A DNA stretch of 64,000 nt from JALZKA01 sp963753385. GTDB taxonomy: Bacteria > Actinomycetota > Thermoleophilia > Solirubrobacterales > 70-9. Shown here piece by piece: positions 35,969-45,801 of this stretch (the stretch's first letter is position 1; every line of letters starts with the position of its first letter). The stretch covers positions 1-64,000 of the forward strand of contig CAVWCC010000013.1 of assembly GCA_963753385.1 (NCBI GenBank), given 5' to 3'. Under the pieces are notes generated by a model, which searched no databases, was not told the origin of the DNA, and saw only the letters and a program-made list of their open reading frames with translations. A program made the translations under genes and the position numbers.

Positions 35969-36790
35969 GTGTACCTGGAGGCCGATACCTCGCTGCTCGA
36001 CGCGGCGCAGGCGCTCTGCGTCGCACTCCCGGCTGCGGGCTTGCCCCTGATCCTTCGGCGATTCGGCGGCGGCGGCTGGTCGCTGGTGGCGCCGCTGTCG
36101 GTCGTCGCGACCGTCGTGGCGATCACCGTGGCGGCCGAGAGCGCCGAGGCACTGACCTGGATCGCGATCCTCCTCGTCCCGCCCGGCTGCGCGCTCGCCC
36201 TGGGGTGGGCCGCTCACGGCGCGCGGCCGTGGATGGCGGTGCTGGTCGTGCCGATGCTGGTGGCGGCCATGATCGCGCCCGACGACCCGGCCGGCCGCGT
36301 CGGCAGGCTCGCCCTGATCGTCGGCTCCTGCGTGACGGTCGGGCGGCTGCTCGCCGGCGCGACGCCGCTGACGCTGCTGAAGGCCGGCGTGTTCGCGATG
36401 GCCACGATCGACGCCGTCTTCATCTTCGGTGACTTCTTCGGGGAGCAGAACGCGCAATTCAACGCCGCCGCGCCCGCAGGGCTGCCGCGGCTCCAGGTCG
36501 CCGAGATCGGAAACGTCTCGACCGACTACGGCGACTTCTTCGTCGCCGGACTGGTCGGCGGCATCCTCGCCGCCGAACGGCGCCCCCAGGTGCTCGCCGC
36601 GGTGGCGACATTCGTCGTCGCGCAGGCGTTCAACCAGCTCTTCCTCGTGGTCGATTCGCTGCCCGGCACGGTACCGCCGGCGCTGGTCCTGCTCGCCCTC
36701 GAGGTCGTCGAGTGGCGCAGGCGCGCCAGCCGAGTAGTTGACCAGGTCAATCTGGTCGACCAAGTGGTACCATCACGGCGATGGAGGTAA
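35969..36790 (+). CDS. Polytopic membrane protein with presenilin/SPP-like aspartyl motifs
   Basis: A 273-residue protein with about eight or nine hydrophobic helices. Three motifs stand out in the order seen in GxGD intramembrane aspartyl proteases: IDAVFIFG (Asp about residue 148, compare the YD motif of SPP), DYGDFFVAGLVGGIL (Asp about 189, compare GxGD) and PPALVLL (about 236-242, the PAL motif). The GxGD is changed to DYGD, so activity is uncertain. The GTG at 35969 starts 50 bases from the divergent signal-anchor gene. Its 3' end runs through the vapB operator and overlaps vapB by 10 bases. Confidence 0.6.
   Translation: MYLEADTSLLDAAQALCVALPAAGLPLILRRFGGGGWSLVAPLSVVATVVAITVAAESAEALTWIAILLVPPGCALALGWAAHGARPWMAVLVVPMLVAAMIAPDDPAGRVGRLALIVGSCVTVGRLLAGATPLTLLKAGVFAMATIDAVFIFGDFFGEQNAQFNAAAPAGLPRLQVAEIGNVSTDYGDFFVAGLVGGILAAERRPQVLAAVATFVVAQAFNQLFLVVDSLPGTVPPALVLLALEVVEWRRRASRVVDQVNLVDQVVPSRRWR
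36738..36772. promoter_or_regulatory. Three palindromes in the vapBC operator region
   Basis: TTGACCAGGTCAA (36738-36750), TGGTCGACCA (36753-36762) and TGGTACCA (36765-36772) are perfect inverted repeats ending eight bases before the vapB ATG. The shared half-site TGGTC/GACCA suggests cooperative binding of the VapB-VapC complex for autorepression. The sites lie inside the 3' end of the preceding membrane protein gene. Confidence 0.6.
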
Positions 36791-36999
36791 CGGTCCAGGA
36801 AGCGAAGACACAGCTCTCCCGCCTTCTGCGCCGAGTCGAGGCCGGCGAGGAGGTTGTGATCCGACGCGGCCGCGAGCCGGTGGCAATGCTGGTGCGAGCT
36901 CCGGCGAAGACGGGCGGGCGGACGATCTGGGGAGACCTCGAGGGGTCGATGGCGGCCGACTTCGACGAGGTGCCGCCGGACTTCGACGGTTACGCGTGA
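36781..36999 (+). CDS. vapB: Type II antitoxin, Phd/YefM (VapB-like)
   Basis: A 72-residue antitoxin. The N-terminal DNA-binding part VTVQEAKTQLSRLLRRVEAGEEVVIRRGREPVAMLV is the Phd/YefM fold, and the acidic aromatic tail DFDEVPPDFDGYA is the toxin-neutralising segment. It overlaps the PIN-domain gene by four bases (GTGA), which fixes stoichiometric coupling. Palindromes just upstream fit autoregulation. Confidence 0.9.
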   Translation: MEVTVQEAKTQLSRLLRRVEAGEEVVIRRGREPVAMLVRAPAKTGGRTIWGDLEGSMAADFDEVPPDFDGYA

Positions 37000-37376
37000 A
37001 CGGGTTGCTGCTCGACACCAACGTCGCCGTCTGGCTCCTTCTCGGCGACCGGGAGCGCGTGTCGCGAGCGGCCGTCGAGGCGCTCGAGGACGAGCGCAAC
37101 CAGATCGCGGTCAGCGCGGCCAGCGTCTGGGAGATCGCGATCAAGCGATCCCTCGGCAAGCTGACGATCGAGGATCGTTGGGCGAGGGCGCTCACCGGGC
37201 TCGGTTTCGAAGGGCTGCCCGTTACAGCCCTGCATGCCGAGGAGGTCGAGCGGCTCCCGTGGCACCACCGTGATCCGTTCGATCGGCTGCTCGTCGCGCA
37301 GGCGGCGGTGGAGGGCCGGACGCTCGTCAGCGCGGACAAGCGGCTCGCGCGGTACGGCGTTCCGGTCCTGTGGTGA
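36996..37376 (+). CDS. vapC: PIN-domain ribonuclease toxin VapC
   Basis: A 126-residue PIN-domain endoribonuclease. The acidic metal ligands are in LLLDTNVAVWLL (Asp 7), SVWEIAIKRSLGKL (Glu about 44) and HHRDPFDRLLVAQA (Asp about 91), with a further Asp in LVSADKRLARY. Such toxins cleave tRNA or rRNA when the antitoxin is degraded. The GTG start at 36996 overlaps the antitoxin stop. Confidence 0.92.
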   Translation: MNGLLLDTNVAVWLLLGDRERVSRAAVEALEDERNQIAVSAASVWEIAIKRSLGKLTIEDRWARALTGLGFEGLPVTALHAEEVERLPWHHRDPFDRLLVAQAAVEGRTLVSADKRLARYGVPVLW

Positions 37377-37478
37377 GAGCCGACGGCGAGTACAGTCATT
37401 CCCCTGGCCCCTGACCCGCCCGCCGAGAGAGAGCCCGCGCCCGAGGGGCGCGGAGCCCCGGCTGAGTCCAAGCCGCCG

Positions 37479-39366
<1,888 letters not shown>

Positions 39367-39386
<20 letters not shown>

Positions 39387-40281
39387 CCCCGGGGGATCGC
39401 CCGTTCTGCGGCTCGGCGAGGCTCCGGACCCAGAGCCGCGTGAGCACGAAACGCTGGTCGAGGTTGCAGCCGTCGGCTTGAACTTCGGCGAGCTGGGGTT
39501 CAGGTCTGGGCAACCCGAGCCCGGCGAGGTTCTCGGATGGGACGCGGCGGGCGTCGTCGCCCAGTCGGCAGCGGACGGCACGGGCCCTCCGGCCGGCACC
39601 CGCGTGGTGACGTTCGCCTGGAGCGGAGCGTGGGCCGAGCTGCGAGCGATCGACGCGGCGAACCTTGCGGTCGTGCCCGAATCGGTCGACCTCGGCGCGT
39701 CCGCCGCCCTCCCGGTGGCCGGGGTCACTGCACTCCAAGCGCTGCGCGGTCTCGGCAACGTGGACGGCCATCGCGTACTGGTCACCGGTGCCTCCGGAGG
39801 GGTGGGACGTTTCGCGGTGCAGCTCGCGGCCCGATCGGGCGCCCACGTGGTTGCATCCGTGGGCAGCCCGGATCACGGCGCGGGACTTTCCGAGCTCGGT
39901 GCCGCGGAGGTGGTCGTCGGCCTCGACGGGGTCTCCCGCCCATTGTTCGGTGTACTCGACACCGTCGGCGGGCCGCAGCTCGCGGACGCGCTCGGGTTGC
40001 TCGATCACGGCGGGACGGCGCAATGGATCGGGCGCGCCTCTCGTGCGCCGTTGACCCTGGAGGTGTTGCAGGTCGAGAAGCACCGGGCCTGGCGGCTAGA
40101 GCGCTTCCAGGTGAGTACCCCGTTCGCGGATGACCTCGCCGATCTCGTCGAGCTCGTCGGGCGCGGTGAGCTCGATCCTCAGATCGGCTGGCGCGGACCC
40201 TGGGACCAGGCGGCAGAGGCGGCGGAGGCGCTGCTGTCGCGCAAAGTCCGAGGCAAGGCCGTTCTCGACGTCGGAAGCTGA
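39367..40281 (+). CDS. MDR-family quinone oxidoreductase-like protein, probable CTG start
   Basis: A 304-residue zinc-less medium-chain reductase. The N-terminal GroES-like part needs the residues LRALVFDPGGSPVLRLGEAP that lie before the first ATG/GTG/TTG codon, and the NADPH motif is VLVTGASGGVGRFAVQLAARSGA (about 135-157). GGAGG (39356-39360) is exactly six bases before a CTG at 39367, which would give this N-terminus, so an unusual CTG start is proposed; the first conventional start is TTG at 39478 and would remove an essential strand. The gene starts inside ftsH. Substrate unknown. Confidence 0.75.
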
Positions 40282-40312
40282 CCGGGCATAGCGGTCCCCG
40301 GCGCCGAATCCT

Positions 40313-41230
40313 TCAGGCGGACGAACGGAGCGGCGGTATGACCTCGCTCGCCAGGATCTCGACCTGCTCACGATGACTGTCGACCGGCCAGAGGACGACG
40401 GTGTCGAAGCCGTCGTCGAGCAGGTCGCCCAGCGTCTCGACCCACCAGTCGGCTGATCCGGACAGCGGCTCCCCGGCCAGATACCCCACTGGCAGCTCCG
40501 AGCGGGCCGGCGGAGGCTCGTCGCCGATCAGGCCCTGCAGGTTGACGATGCGCCGGATCGCGCCCGGCTCGCGACCGGCCTTCTCGGCCGCCTCGTCGAT
40601 GCGCCGGTTCCCGTCGCGCAGCTCGTCTTGGCTCATCACGCCGAGCGACGGCAGCCACCCGTCGCCCCTCCGGCCGACGAGCCGAAGCATCCGCGGCTTG
40701 AACGCGCCCACCCAGATCTCGATCGGATGCGCGGGCCGCGGCCCCGGGCGCGCATCGTCCAGTCGGTAGTGCTCGCCGTCATACGAGACCGAACGCTCCT
40801 CGGACCACAGCAGCCGGATCACGTCGATCGCCTCCTCGAGGGCCTCGACGGCCTCGCCCGGAGTGTGCCGGGGCCCGCCGAAGCCGGCGATCACGTCGTG
40901 GTAGCCGCCGGCGCCAAGGCCCAACTCGAAGCGGCCGCCGCTCAGCACGTCGAGTGACGCGGCTGCCTTCGCCATGACGGCCGGCGGCCGCAGCGGCAGG
41001 TTCGCCACATCGGTGAAGAAGGAGATCCGCTTTGTCTCCGCGATGAGCGTCGGGATCAGCGACCACGTGTCCAGGAACCGCCGCTGGTAGGGATGGTCCT
41101 GGATGCCGAGGAGATCGACGCCGGCCTCGTCGGCGGCGCGGGTCGCATCCCGGATCAGATCGAGCGACTCGGTCGCGGGTACCAGCGAAACGCCGAAGCG
41201 CGGGTCGGTGGCGGCAGTCGCATCTGTCAT
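40313..41230 (-). CDS. LLM-class (F420-dependent) flavin oxidoreductase
   Basis: A 305-residue luciferase-like monooxygenase-fold protein: DPRFGVSLVPATESLDLIRDATRAADEAGVDLLGIQDHPYQ, then LDVLSGGRFELGLGAGGYHD, the family TIM-barrel core, and HPIEIWVGAFKPRMLRLVGRRGDGW. Actinobacterial members of this type usually use coenzyme F420. Its ATG overlaps the aldolase stop (ATGA), so the two are cotranscribed, but its link to the sugar pathway is not clear. Confidence 0.85.
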   Translation of the reverse strand: MTDATAATDPRFGVSLVPATESLDLIRDATRAADEAGVDLLGIQDHPYQRRFLDTWSLIPTLIAETKRISFFTDVANLPLRPPAVMAKAAASLDVLSGGRFELGLGAGGYHDVIAGFGGPRHTPGEAVEALEEAIDVIRLLWSEERSVSYDGEHYRLDDARPGPRPAHPIEIWVGAFKPRMLRLVGRRGDGWLPSLGVMSQDELRDGNRRIDEAAEKAGREPGAIRRIVNLQGLIGDEPPPARSELPVGYLAGEPLSGSADWWVETLGDLLDDGFDTVVLWPVDSHREQVEILASEVIPPLRSSA

Positions 41231-42144
41231 CCGGACTGACAGTAGACGTCGATCAGGTGCAGGTAGCGCCCGGCGATGGTCGATACGGCTTCGTCGCGGC
41301 CGATCTGGCCCGCCAGATTCGCCGCGACCGCGTCCCACCAGATCGTCCGGCCAACGGCAAAGCCGCCGAAGCCCTCGACCGGCGCGGCGACCCGGAGCCA
41401 GTGCTCGACCCTCGACTCGTCGGCGCCGCGTCCGAGGATCAGGCACCGGACCTCGTCGCGTCCCTCTCGCCGACACGTCGCGGCGACCAGCTCACACCCG
41501 GAGCGATCCTCGATCCCCTCGATCTTCCAGACCGCGGGCTCGATGCCGGCGTTCTGCAGGTCGGCGACCGCCCGGGAGACCAGCTCCGGGCGGAGCTCCG
41601 CGTCGAAGCGGCCCGGATCGTTCTCCACGCTGCGCAGCTGATCCGGCGTGGGGGGGACCAATAGTTCGAAGAGGAGTTCGCGTCCCGCCTCGCGCAGCCA
41701 ATGGGAGAGTCGCGCCAGGCGCTCGACTTGACGGCCATTCAGGTCAGCATCGCCGTTGGGGTTGAAGCGCACCAGCGTCTTCACGAGCTCGGGCTCGAAT
41801 CGCTCGATGTGGGCCTCGAAGTCGGCGTCGTACTCGAGCTGGAACTCGGCCTGGCCCGAGCGCTCCGCCGCAACCGCCGCAACGATGTCCGGCTCCGCCC
41901 GCGCGAGCTCGAGCACCTCGCCGCCGTATTCCTCGTCGACCAATAGACCCGGGACGCCCACCCCGTCGAGTGCACCGCGTGCCCGAAGCAGGCCGTCGTA
42001 GATCGTCAGCTTCGCCTCGGCGATCCTGAGTGCGTCCTGCGGCTTGGGCTCTCCCTCTATGCCGAAGAGGGGACGGATCGAGCGCCGATGGTCGAATGCG
42101 AGCAGAAAGAGCGGAAGTGGCGGTTGTCGAGCCAATTCGCTCAC
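41227..42144 (-). CDS. DUF2090/class I aldolase (tagatose-bisphosphate or deoxy-ketogluconate-phosphate type)
   Basis: A 305-residue TIM-barrel protein beginning PLPLFLLAFDHRRSIRPLFG, the opening of the DUF2090/IolJ and LacD-like class I aldolases. LVKTLVRFNPNGDADLNGRQ, LLFELLVPP and EPAVWKIEGIEDRSG provide the barrel strands; the Lys in VWKIEG is a candidate Schiff base. Family members split ketose phosphates into dihydroxyacetone phosphate and an aldehyde. Divergent from the SIS/kinase/ABC operon, it would supply the last step, tagatose-1,6-bisphosphate cleavage (inference). GTG 42144 is taken; TTG 42150 is in frame just upstream. Confidence 0.7.
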   Translation of the reverse strand: MSELARQPPLPLFLLAFDHRRSIRPLFGIEGEPKPQDALRIAEAKLTIYDGLLRARGALDGVGVPGLLVDEEYGGEVLELARAEPDIVAAVAAERSGQAEFQLEYDADFEAHIERFEPELVKTLVRFNPNGDADLNGRQVERLARLSHWLREAGRELLFELLVPPTPDQLRSVENDPGRFDAELRPELVSRAVADLQNAGIEPAVWKIEGIEDRSGCELVAATCRREGRDEVRCLILGRGADESRVEHWLRVAAPVEGFGGFAVGRTIWWDAVAANLAGQIGRDEAVSTIAGRYLHLIDVYCQSG

Positions 42145-42159
42145 ATTCAATCAGATTAG

Positions 42160-42216
42160 TTGCAGAGATGTGCACGATTGTGTACGCTCCCGGCGGATGA
42201 CGACGACCGTACGGTC
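42160..42216 (+). promoter_or_regulatory. Promoter and 12-base palindrome of the sugar operon
   Basis: A possible promoter TTGCAG (42160-42165), 17-base spacer, TACGCT (42183-42188) drives the plus-strand operon. The perfect palindrome GACCGTACGGTC (42205-42216) ends directly at the ATG at 42217, a good place for a repressor, most simply the DeoR protein of the same operon. The divergent aldolase starts only about 70 bases away, so control of both directions is possible. Confidence 0.45.
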
Positions 42217-43116
42217 ATGTCGCTGGTAGAGGAGGAGATCCGGGACCAGCCGCGCGCTTGGTCCTCGGCCGTCGAGCTGGCGCGGGGAGCCCCCGCAGCG
42301 TTCCCGGCAGGCGAGCGCATCGCGCTCATCGGTTGCGGGAGCTCTTGGCATGCTGCAAAGTCGCTGGCCGCGCTGCGCGAATCGAGCGGGGCGGGCGAGA
42401 CGGATGCCTTCGCTGCCTCCGAGGGAGTCCTCGACCGGCCCTACGACCAGGTGGTTGCGATCTCCCGGTCCGGGAGAACGACCGAGATCCGTCGCGCGCT
42501 CGGGCGGGTCAGGGAAGGCACCGAGACCGCGGCGATCGTCGGCGACCCCGCCAGCCCCGTGGCGGCCGCCTGTGACGTCGTCTTCGACCTCGGCTTCGCC
42601 GATGACCGCTCGGTGGTCCAAACGCGGTTCGTGACCAGCGTCGTTTGCTTCGGCCGGGCGGCGCTCGGACTCGCGACCGACGGTCTATTCGCGGCCGCCG
42701 AGGCCGCGATCGCGGAGCCACATCCGGTCGAACTGGAGGGGGTCGACCGCGCGGTCGTCCTCGGCCACGGCTGGGGGGTCGGTCTCGCTGACGCGGCCGC
42801 GCTGGCCCTGCGCGAGACGGCGCAGATGTGGGCCGAGGCCTACCCGGCCATGGAGTACCGGCATGGACCGATCGCCACGGCCGGACCCGGAGCGCTCGTC
42901 TGGCTGCTTGACGAGCCTCCCATGAAGCTGGTCGACGAGATCAGGGGAACCGGGGCCGTGGTGGTCGTGCCGAAGCTCGATCCGCTCGCGGAAGTCGTTC
43001 GAATCCAGCGCCTCGCCGTCGCGCTCGCCGAGCACCGGGGACTCGACCCGGATCGGCCTCCGAACCTCGAACGCGCGGTGGTCCTGGACCTGGTCGAGGC
43101 GGGAGGCTCATCGTGA
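42217..43116 (+). CDS. SIS-domain sugar-phosphate isomerase/deaminase (AgaS/GlmS-like)
   Basis: A 299-residue double SIS protein. IALIGCGSSWHAAKSLAAL (about 33-51) and VVAISRSGRTTEIRRAL bind the sugar phosphate in the first half; AQMWAEAYPAMEYRHGPIA in the second half carries the Glu and the RHGP motif of amino-sugar isomerases such as GlmS and AgaS. A deaminase/isomerase reaction turning galactosamine 6-phosphate into tagatose 6-phosphate is inferred from the operon. ATG 42217 is used although no clear ribosome site precedes it. The end overlaps the DeoR gene (GTGA). Confidence 0.8.
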   Translation: MSLVEEEIRDQPRAWSSAVELARGAPAAFPAGERIALIGCGSSWHAAKSLAALRESSGAGETDAFAASEGVLDRPYDQVVAISRSGRTTEIRRALGRVREGTETAAIVGDPASPVAAACDVVFDLGFADDRSVVQTRFVTSVVCFGRAALGLATDGLFAAAEAAIAEPHPVELEGVDRAVVLGHGWGVGLADAAALALRETAQMWAEAYPAMEYRHGPIATAGPGALVWLLDEPPMKLVDEIRGTGAVVVVPKLDPLAEVVRIQRLAVALAEHRGLDPDRPPNLERAVVLDLVEAGGSS

Positions 43117-43865
43117 GGCGCGCGCAACGACTCGACGTCATCCTGGCCGAGCTCGGAGCGCACGGCTCCGTCTCGGTGAGCGAGCTGGCGGAAACGCTCG
43201 ACGCGTCATCGGCGACCGTCCGCCGCGATCTCGAGCTGCTCGAGGACCAAAAGCTGCTCTCGCGCTCGCACGGCGGCGCGGTCCGCAACGGGCTGCTCTA
43301 CGAGCTGCCCGTCCGCTACCGGGGCGGCCGCCAGGCGGAGGAGAAGGGTCGGATCGCCGATGCCGCCGCGGACCGGGTCGCCGGTGCCCAGACGGTCGGC
43401 CTGAGCGGCGGAACGACCACGACCGAGGTCGCCCGACGGCTCCGCGACCGTGAGCTGACCGTCGTGACCAACGCGGTGAACATCGCCTCCGAGCTGGTCA
43501 TCAGCGAGACGATCAGGCTCGTCGTCACGGGAGGCGTCGCCCGGCCGCAGTCGTACGAGCTGATCGGCCCGCTCGCCGAACGCACGCTCGACGGCCTCAA
43601 CATCGACGTGCTGTTCCTGGGCGTCGACGGCATCAACGCCTCCGGGGTCACCACCCACGACGAGGTCGAGGCGCAGACCGACCGCAAGCTGGTCGAGCGC
43701 TCGTCCCGGGTGATCGTGGTCGCCGACTCGTCGAAGATCGGGCAATCGGCGCTCTCGAGCATCTGCGCGCTTTCGGAGATCGACGAGCTGATCACGGATG
43801 TCGCGGCCCCCGCCGAGGAGCTCGATGCGCTCCGCGAGGCCGGGGTGGAGGTGAGCCCGGTCTGA
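43113..43865 (+). CDS. DeoR-family transcriptional regulator
   Basis: A 250-residue regulator. The N-terminal HTH RRAQRLDVILAELGAHGSVSVSELAETLDASSATVRRDLELLE and the sensor domain with VGLSGGTTTTEVARRL, TVVTNAVNIASELV and DVLFLGVDGI are classic DeoR/AgaR/GlpR. These bind sugar phosphates and repress the adjacent catabolic operon. It is the second gene of the cluster, overlapping both neighbours, and is the likely controller of the GACCGTACGGTC site. Confidence 0.92.
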   Translation: MRRAQRLDVILAELGAHGSVSVSELAETLDASSATVRRDLELLEDQKLLSRSHGGAVRNGLLYELPVRYRGGRQAEEKGRIADAAADRVAGAQTVGLSGGTTTTEVARRLRDRELTVVTNAVNIASELVISETIRLVVTGGVARPQSYELIGPLAERTLDGLNIDVLFLGVDGINASGVTTHDEVEAQTDRKLVERSSRVIVVADSSKIGQSALSSICALSEIDELITDVAAPAEELDALREAGVEVSPV

Positions 43866-44842
43866 TGAGCGCCCGCTTCGGCTTCGTCGCCGTCAGCACG
43901 AATCCGGCGATCGACCGCGTGGTCAGGCTCGACGGCGAAGCGACCGGCATCGTGCACGCGGCCGAGCTGCTCGAAACCCCGGGCGGCAAGGCGATCCACT
44001 GCGCCCGCGTCGCGGCCGAGCTCGGCGCCGGCGTCAGCCTGATCACCCCTGCCGGCGGTCGAAACGGCGACCTGCTGCTGGAGACGCTGGGCCCCGAGCC
44101 GCTCGACATCGAACACGTCTCTGTCGCCGCCCCTACGCGAGGGACGTACACCCTGGTCGCGGGTTCGGGCGGCGAGCTGGTGGAGGTCCACGAGCCCGGC
44201 GGAGCACTTACCGAAGCCGAATGCGACGACATGGTCTCGAGGCTGGCGGGCATCGGGACGGCGCCCAGCATTGTGGCCGTCTGCGGGAGCCTGCCCCCCG
44301 GGGCTCCGACCGACCTGCACGCCCGCCTGATCGCCACCGCGCGCGAGCTCGGGGCGTTCACGATCCTCGACTGCTCGACCCCGGCGGCCCTGGCGGCAGG
44401 GATCGCAGCCGGGCCGGACCTGGCTGCCCCCAACCTCGGCGAGGCGGGGGCACTGCTCGGCATCGAGCCGGGCACCCGGCCCGCCGATCCGGAGCTCGCC
44501 ACCATCGTGGACGCGATCCGGGAGCGCGGTGCTGCCGCGGTGTGGCTGTCCCTCGGCCCCGAGGGGAGCGTGCTCGCAGGCGCCCAGACCAGTGTCAGGC
44601 TGAGCGCGCCCGCGCCCGAGCGGATCGTGAACGCGGTCGGCTGCGGCGATGCTTTGATCGGCGGGTTCGCCGCCGGCCTGCTGCGCGGCGACGACGCCAG
44701 GTCGGCGGCCGCTCTCGGCGTTGCCGCCGCGGGCCAGAAGCTCGCGAACCTTGATCCCGGCCGGGTCGAGCGCGCCGCGGTGGAGGCGATCGTTCCCACG
44801 GTGGAGGCGACTCCGTTCCAACCGCAGGTGGCGGTGCGGTGA
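43865..44842 (+). CDS. PfkB-family kinase, 1-phosphofructokinase/tagatose-6-phosphate kinase type
   Basis: A 325-residue ribokinase-fold kinase of the FruK/LacC branch: STNPAIDRVVRLDG at the start, ETPGGKAIHCARVAAELGA for the substrate lid region and VNAVGCGDALIGGF for the anion hole and catalytic Asp. The common GAGD is GCGD here. These enzymes phosphorylate hexose phosphates, so tagatose 6-phosphate to the 1,6-bisphosphate is the expected step. Start ATG overlaps the DeoR stop by one base (TGATG). Confidence 0.85.
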   Translation: MSARFGFVAVSTNPAIDRVVRLDGEATGIVHAAELLETPGGKAIHCARVAAELGAGVSLITPAGGRNGDLLLETLGPEPLDIEHVSVAAPTRGTYTLVAGSGGELVEVHEPGGALTEAECDDMVSRLAGIGTAPSIVAVCGSLPPGAPTDLHARLIATARELGAFTILDCSTPAALAAGIAAGPDLAAPNLGEAGALLGIEPGTRPADPELATIVDAIRERGAAAVWLSLGPEGSVLAGAQTSVRLSAPAPERIVNAVGCGDALIGGFAAGLLRGDDARSAAALGVAAAGQKLANLDPGRVERAAVEAIVPTVEATPFQPQVAVR

Positions 44843-45801
44843 GCGGCGAGCGGCTCGACATCCTGGTGGCCGGTGAGCTCAACCCCGACGCGATCGTGGT
44901 CGCGGACAACGTCGAGCCCGAGTACGGACAGGTCGAACGGCTCGTCGACGGCGGCGTGCTGACCGTCGGCTCGTCGGGCGCGATCGTGGCCTGCGGGACC
45001 GCCCGGCTCGGGATGCGAACCGCCTACGTCGGTGTCGTGGGCGATGACGACTCGGGCAGGTTCCTGCTGGAGGAGCTGCGGCGCCGCGACGTCGACGTCG
45101 AGCGGTGCCGAACGGACCCCGACCGGGGGACGGGCCTGACGATCGTCCTCAGCAGGGGCGACGACCGGGCGATCCTCACCTACCCCGGGGCGATGGCCGG
45201 CCTTGAGGCCGCCCATGTGACCGACGAGATGCTCGCCGCGACCGAGCGTCTTCACGTCTCGTCGCCGCAGCTGCAAAGCGGGCTCCGAGCCGGGCTCGCC
45301 GGGCTTTTTCGCCGGGCCCACGAGGCGGGGGTTTCGACCTCGCTCGACCCTGGCTGGGACCCGAGCGGGAGCTGGGGCTCCGACGTCGCCGATGCCCTCG
45401 AGGAGACCGACGTGTTCGTGCCGAACGCCGCGGAGGCGTGCAAGCTGGCCGGAACCGACGACCCCGAGGCCGCGTTGTCGGCTCTCGCGGAGCGGAGCGA
45501 GACGGTTGCAGTCACGCTGGGCTCCGACGGCGCGATCGCCAGCCGGGCCGGAGAGACCGCCGCGGTGGGCGCTCCGACCCTCGAGTCCGTGGATGCGACC
45601 GGCGCCGGCGACAACTTCACCGCTGGGTTCCTCAAGGGCCTCGGCAGCGGACAGACGCTCGAGGGCGCCCTTCGCCTGGCGGTGGCCTGCGGCTCGCTCT
45701 CAACGCGCCGACTCGGTGGCGTCGATGGCCAACCGCGGCTCGACGAGGCGCTCGAGCTCGCGGGCACGCTTCGTCCGCGGGAGACCGAGAGGAGCGTATG
45801 A
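44839..45801 (+). CDS. PfkB-family sugar kinase
   Basis: A 320-residue ribokinase-like kinase. LDILVAGELNPDAIV opens the protein, GSSGAIVACGTARLGMRTAYVGVVGDDDSGRF is the first PfkB signature region and VDATGAGDNFTAGFLKGL the second with catalytic Asp. It differs from its neighbour in lacking the FruK-type NPAID motif, so it may act on the free sugar; galactosamine to galactosamine 6-phosphate is the pathway step without another candidate (inference). GTG start overlaps by four bases. Confidence 0.88.
   Translation: MSGERLDILVAGELNPDAIVVADNVEPEYGQVERLVDGGVLTVGSSGAIVACGTARLGMRTAYVGVVGDDDSGRFLLEELRRRDVDVERCRTDPDRGTGLTIVLSRGDDRAILTYPGAMAGLEAAHVTDEMLAATERLHVSSPQLQSGLRAGLAGLFRRAHEAGVSTSLDPGWDPSGSWGSDVADALEETDVFVPNAAEACKLAGTDDPEAALSALAERSETVAVTLGSDGAIASRAGETAAVGAPTLESVDATGAGDNFTAGFLKGLGSGQTLEGALRLAVACGSLSTRRLGGVDGQPRLDEALELAGTLRPRETERSV

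Noticed and set aside
34339..36126. HTTM protein with a 217-residue N-terminal extension
   Set aside because: The extension is an antisense-like shadow over the signal-anchor gene. A GTG at 35475 overlapping the preceding stop gives the correct N-terminus.
41227..42144. Myo-inositol catabolic aldolase as part of an iol cluster
   Set aside because: The DUF2090 family includes IolJ/IolC-type domains, but no other iol gene is present and the neighbours are amino-sugar genes.
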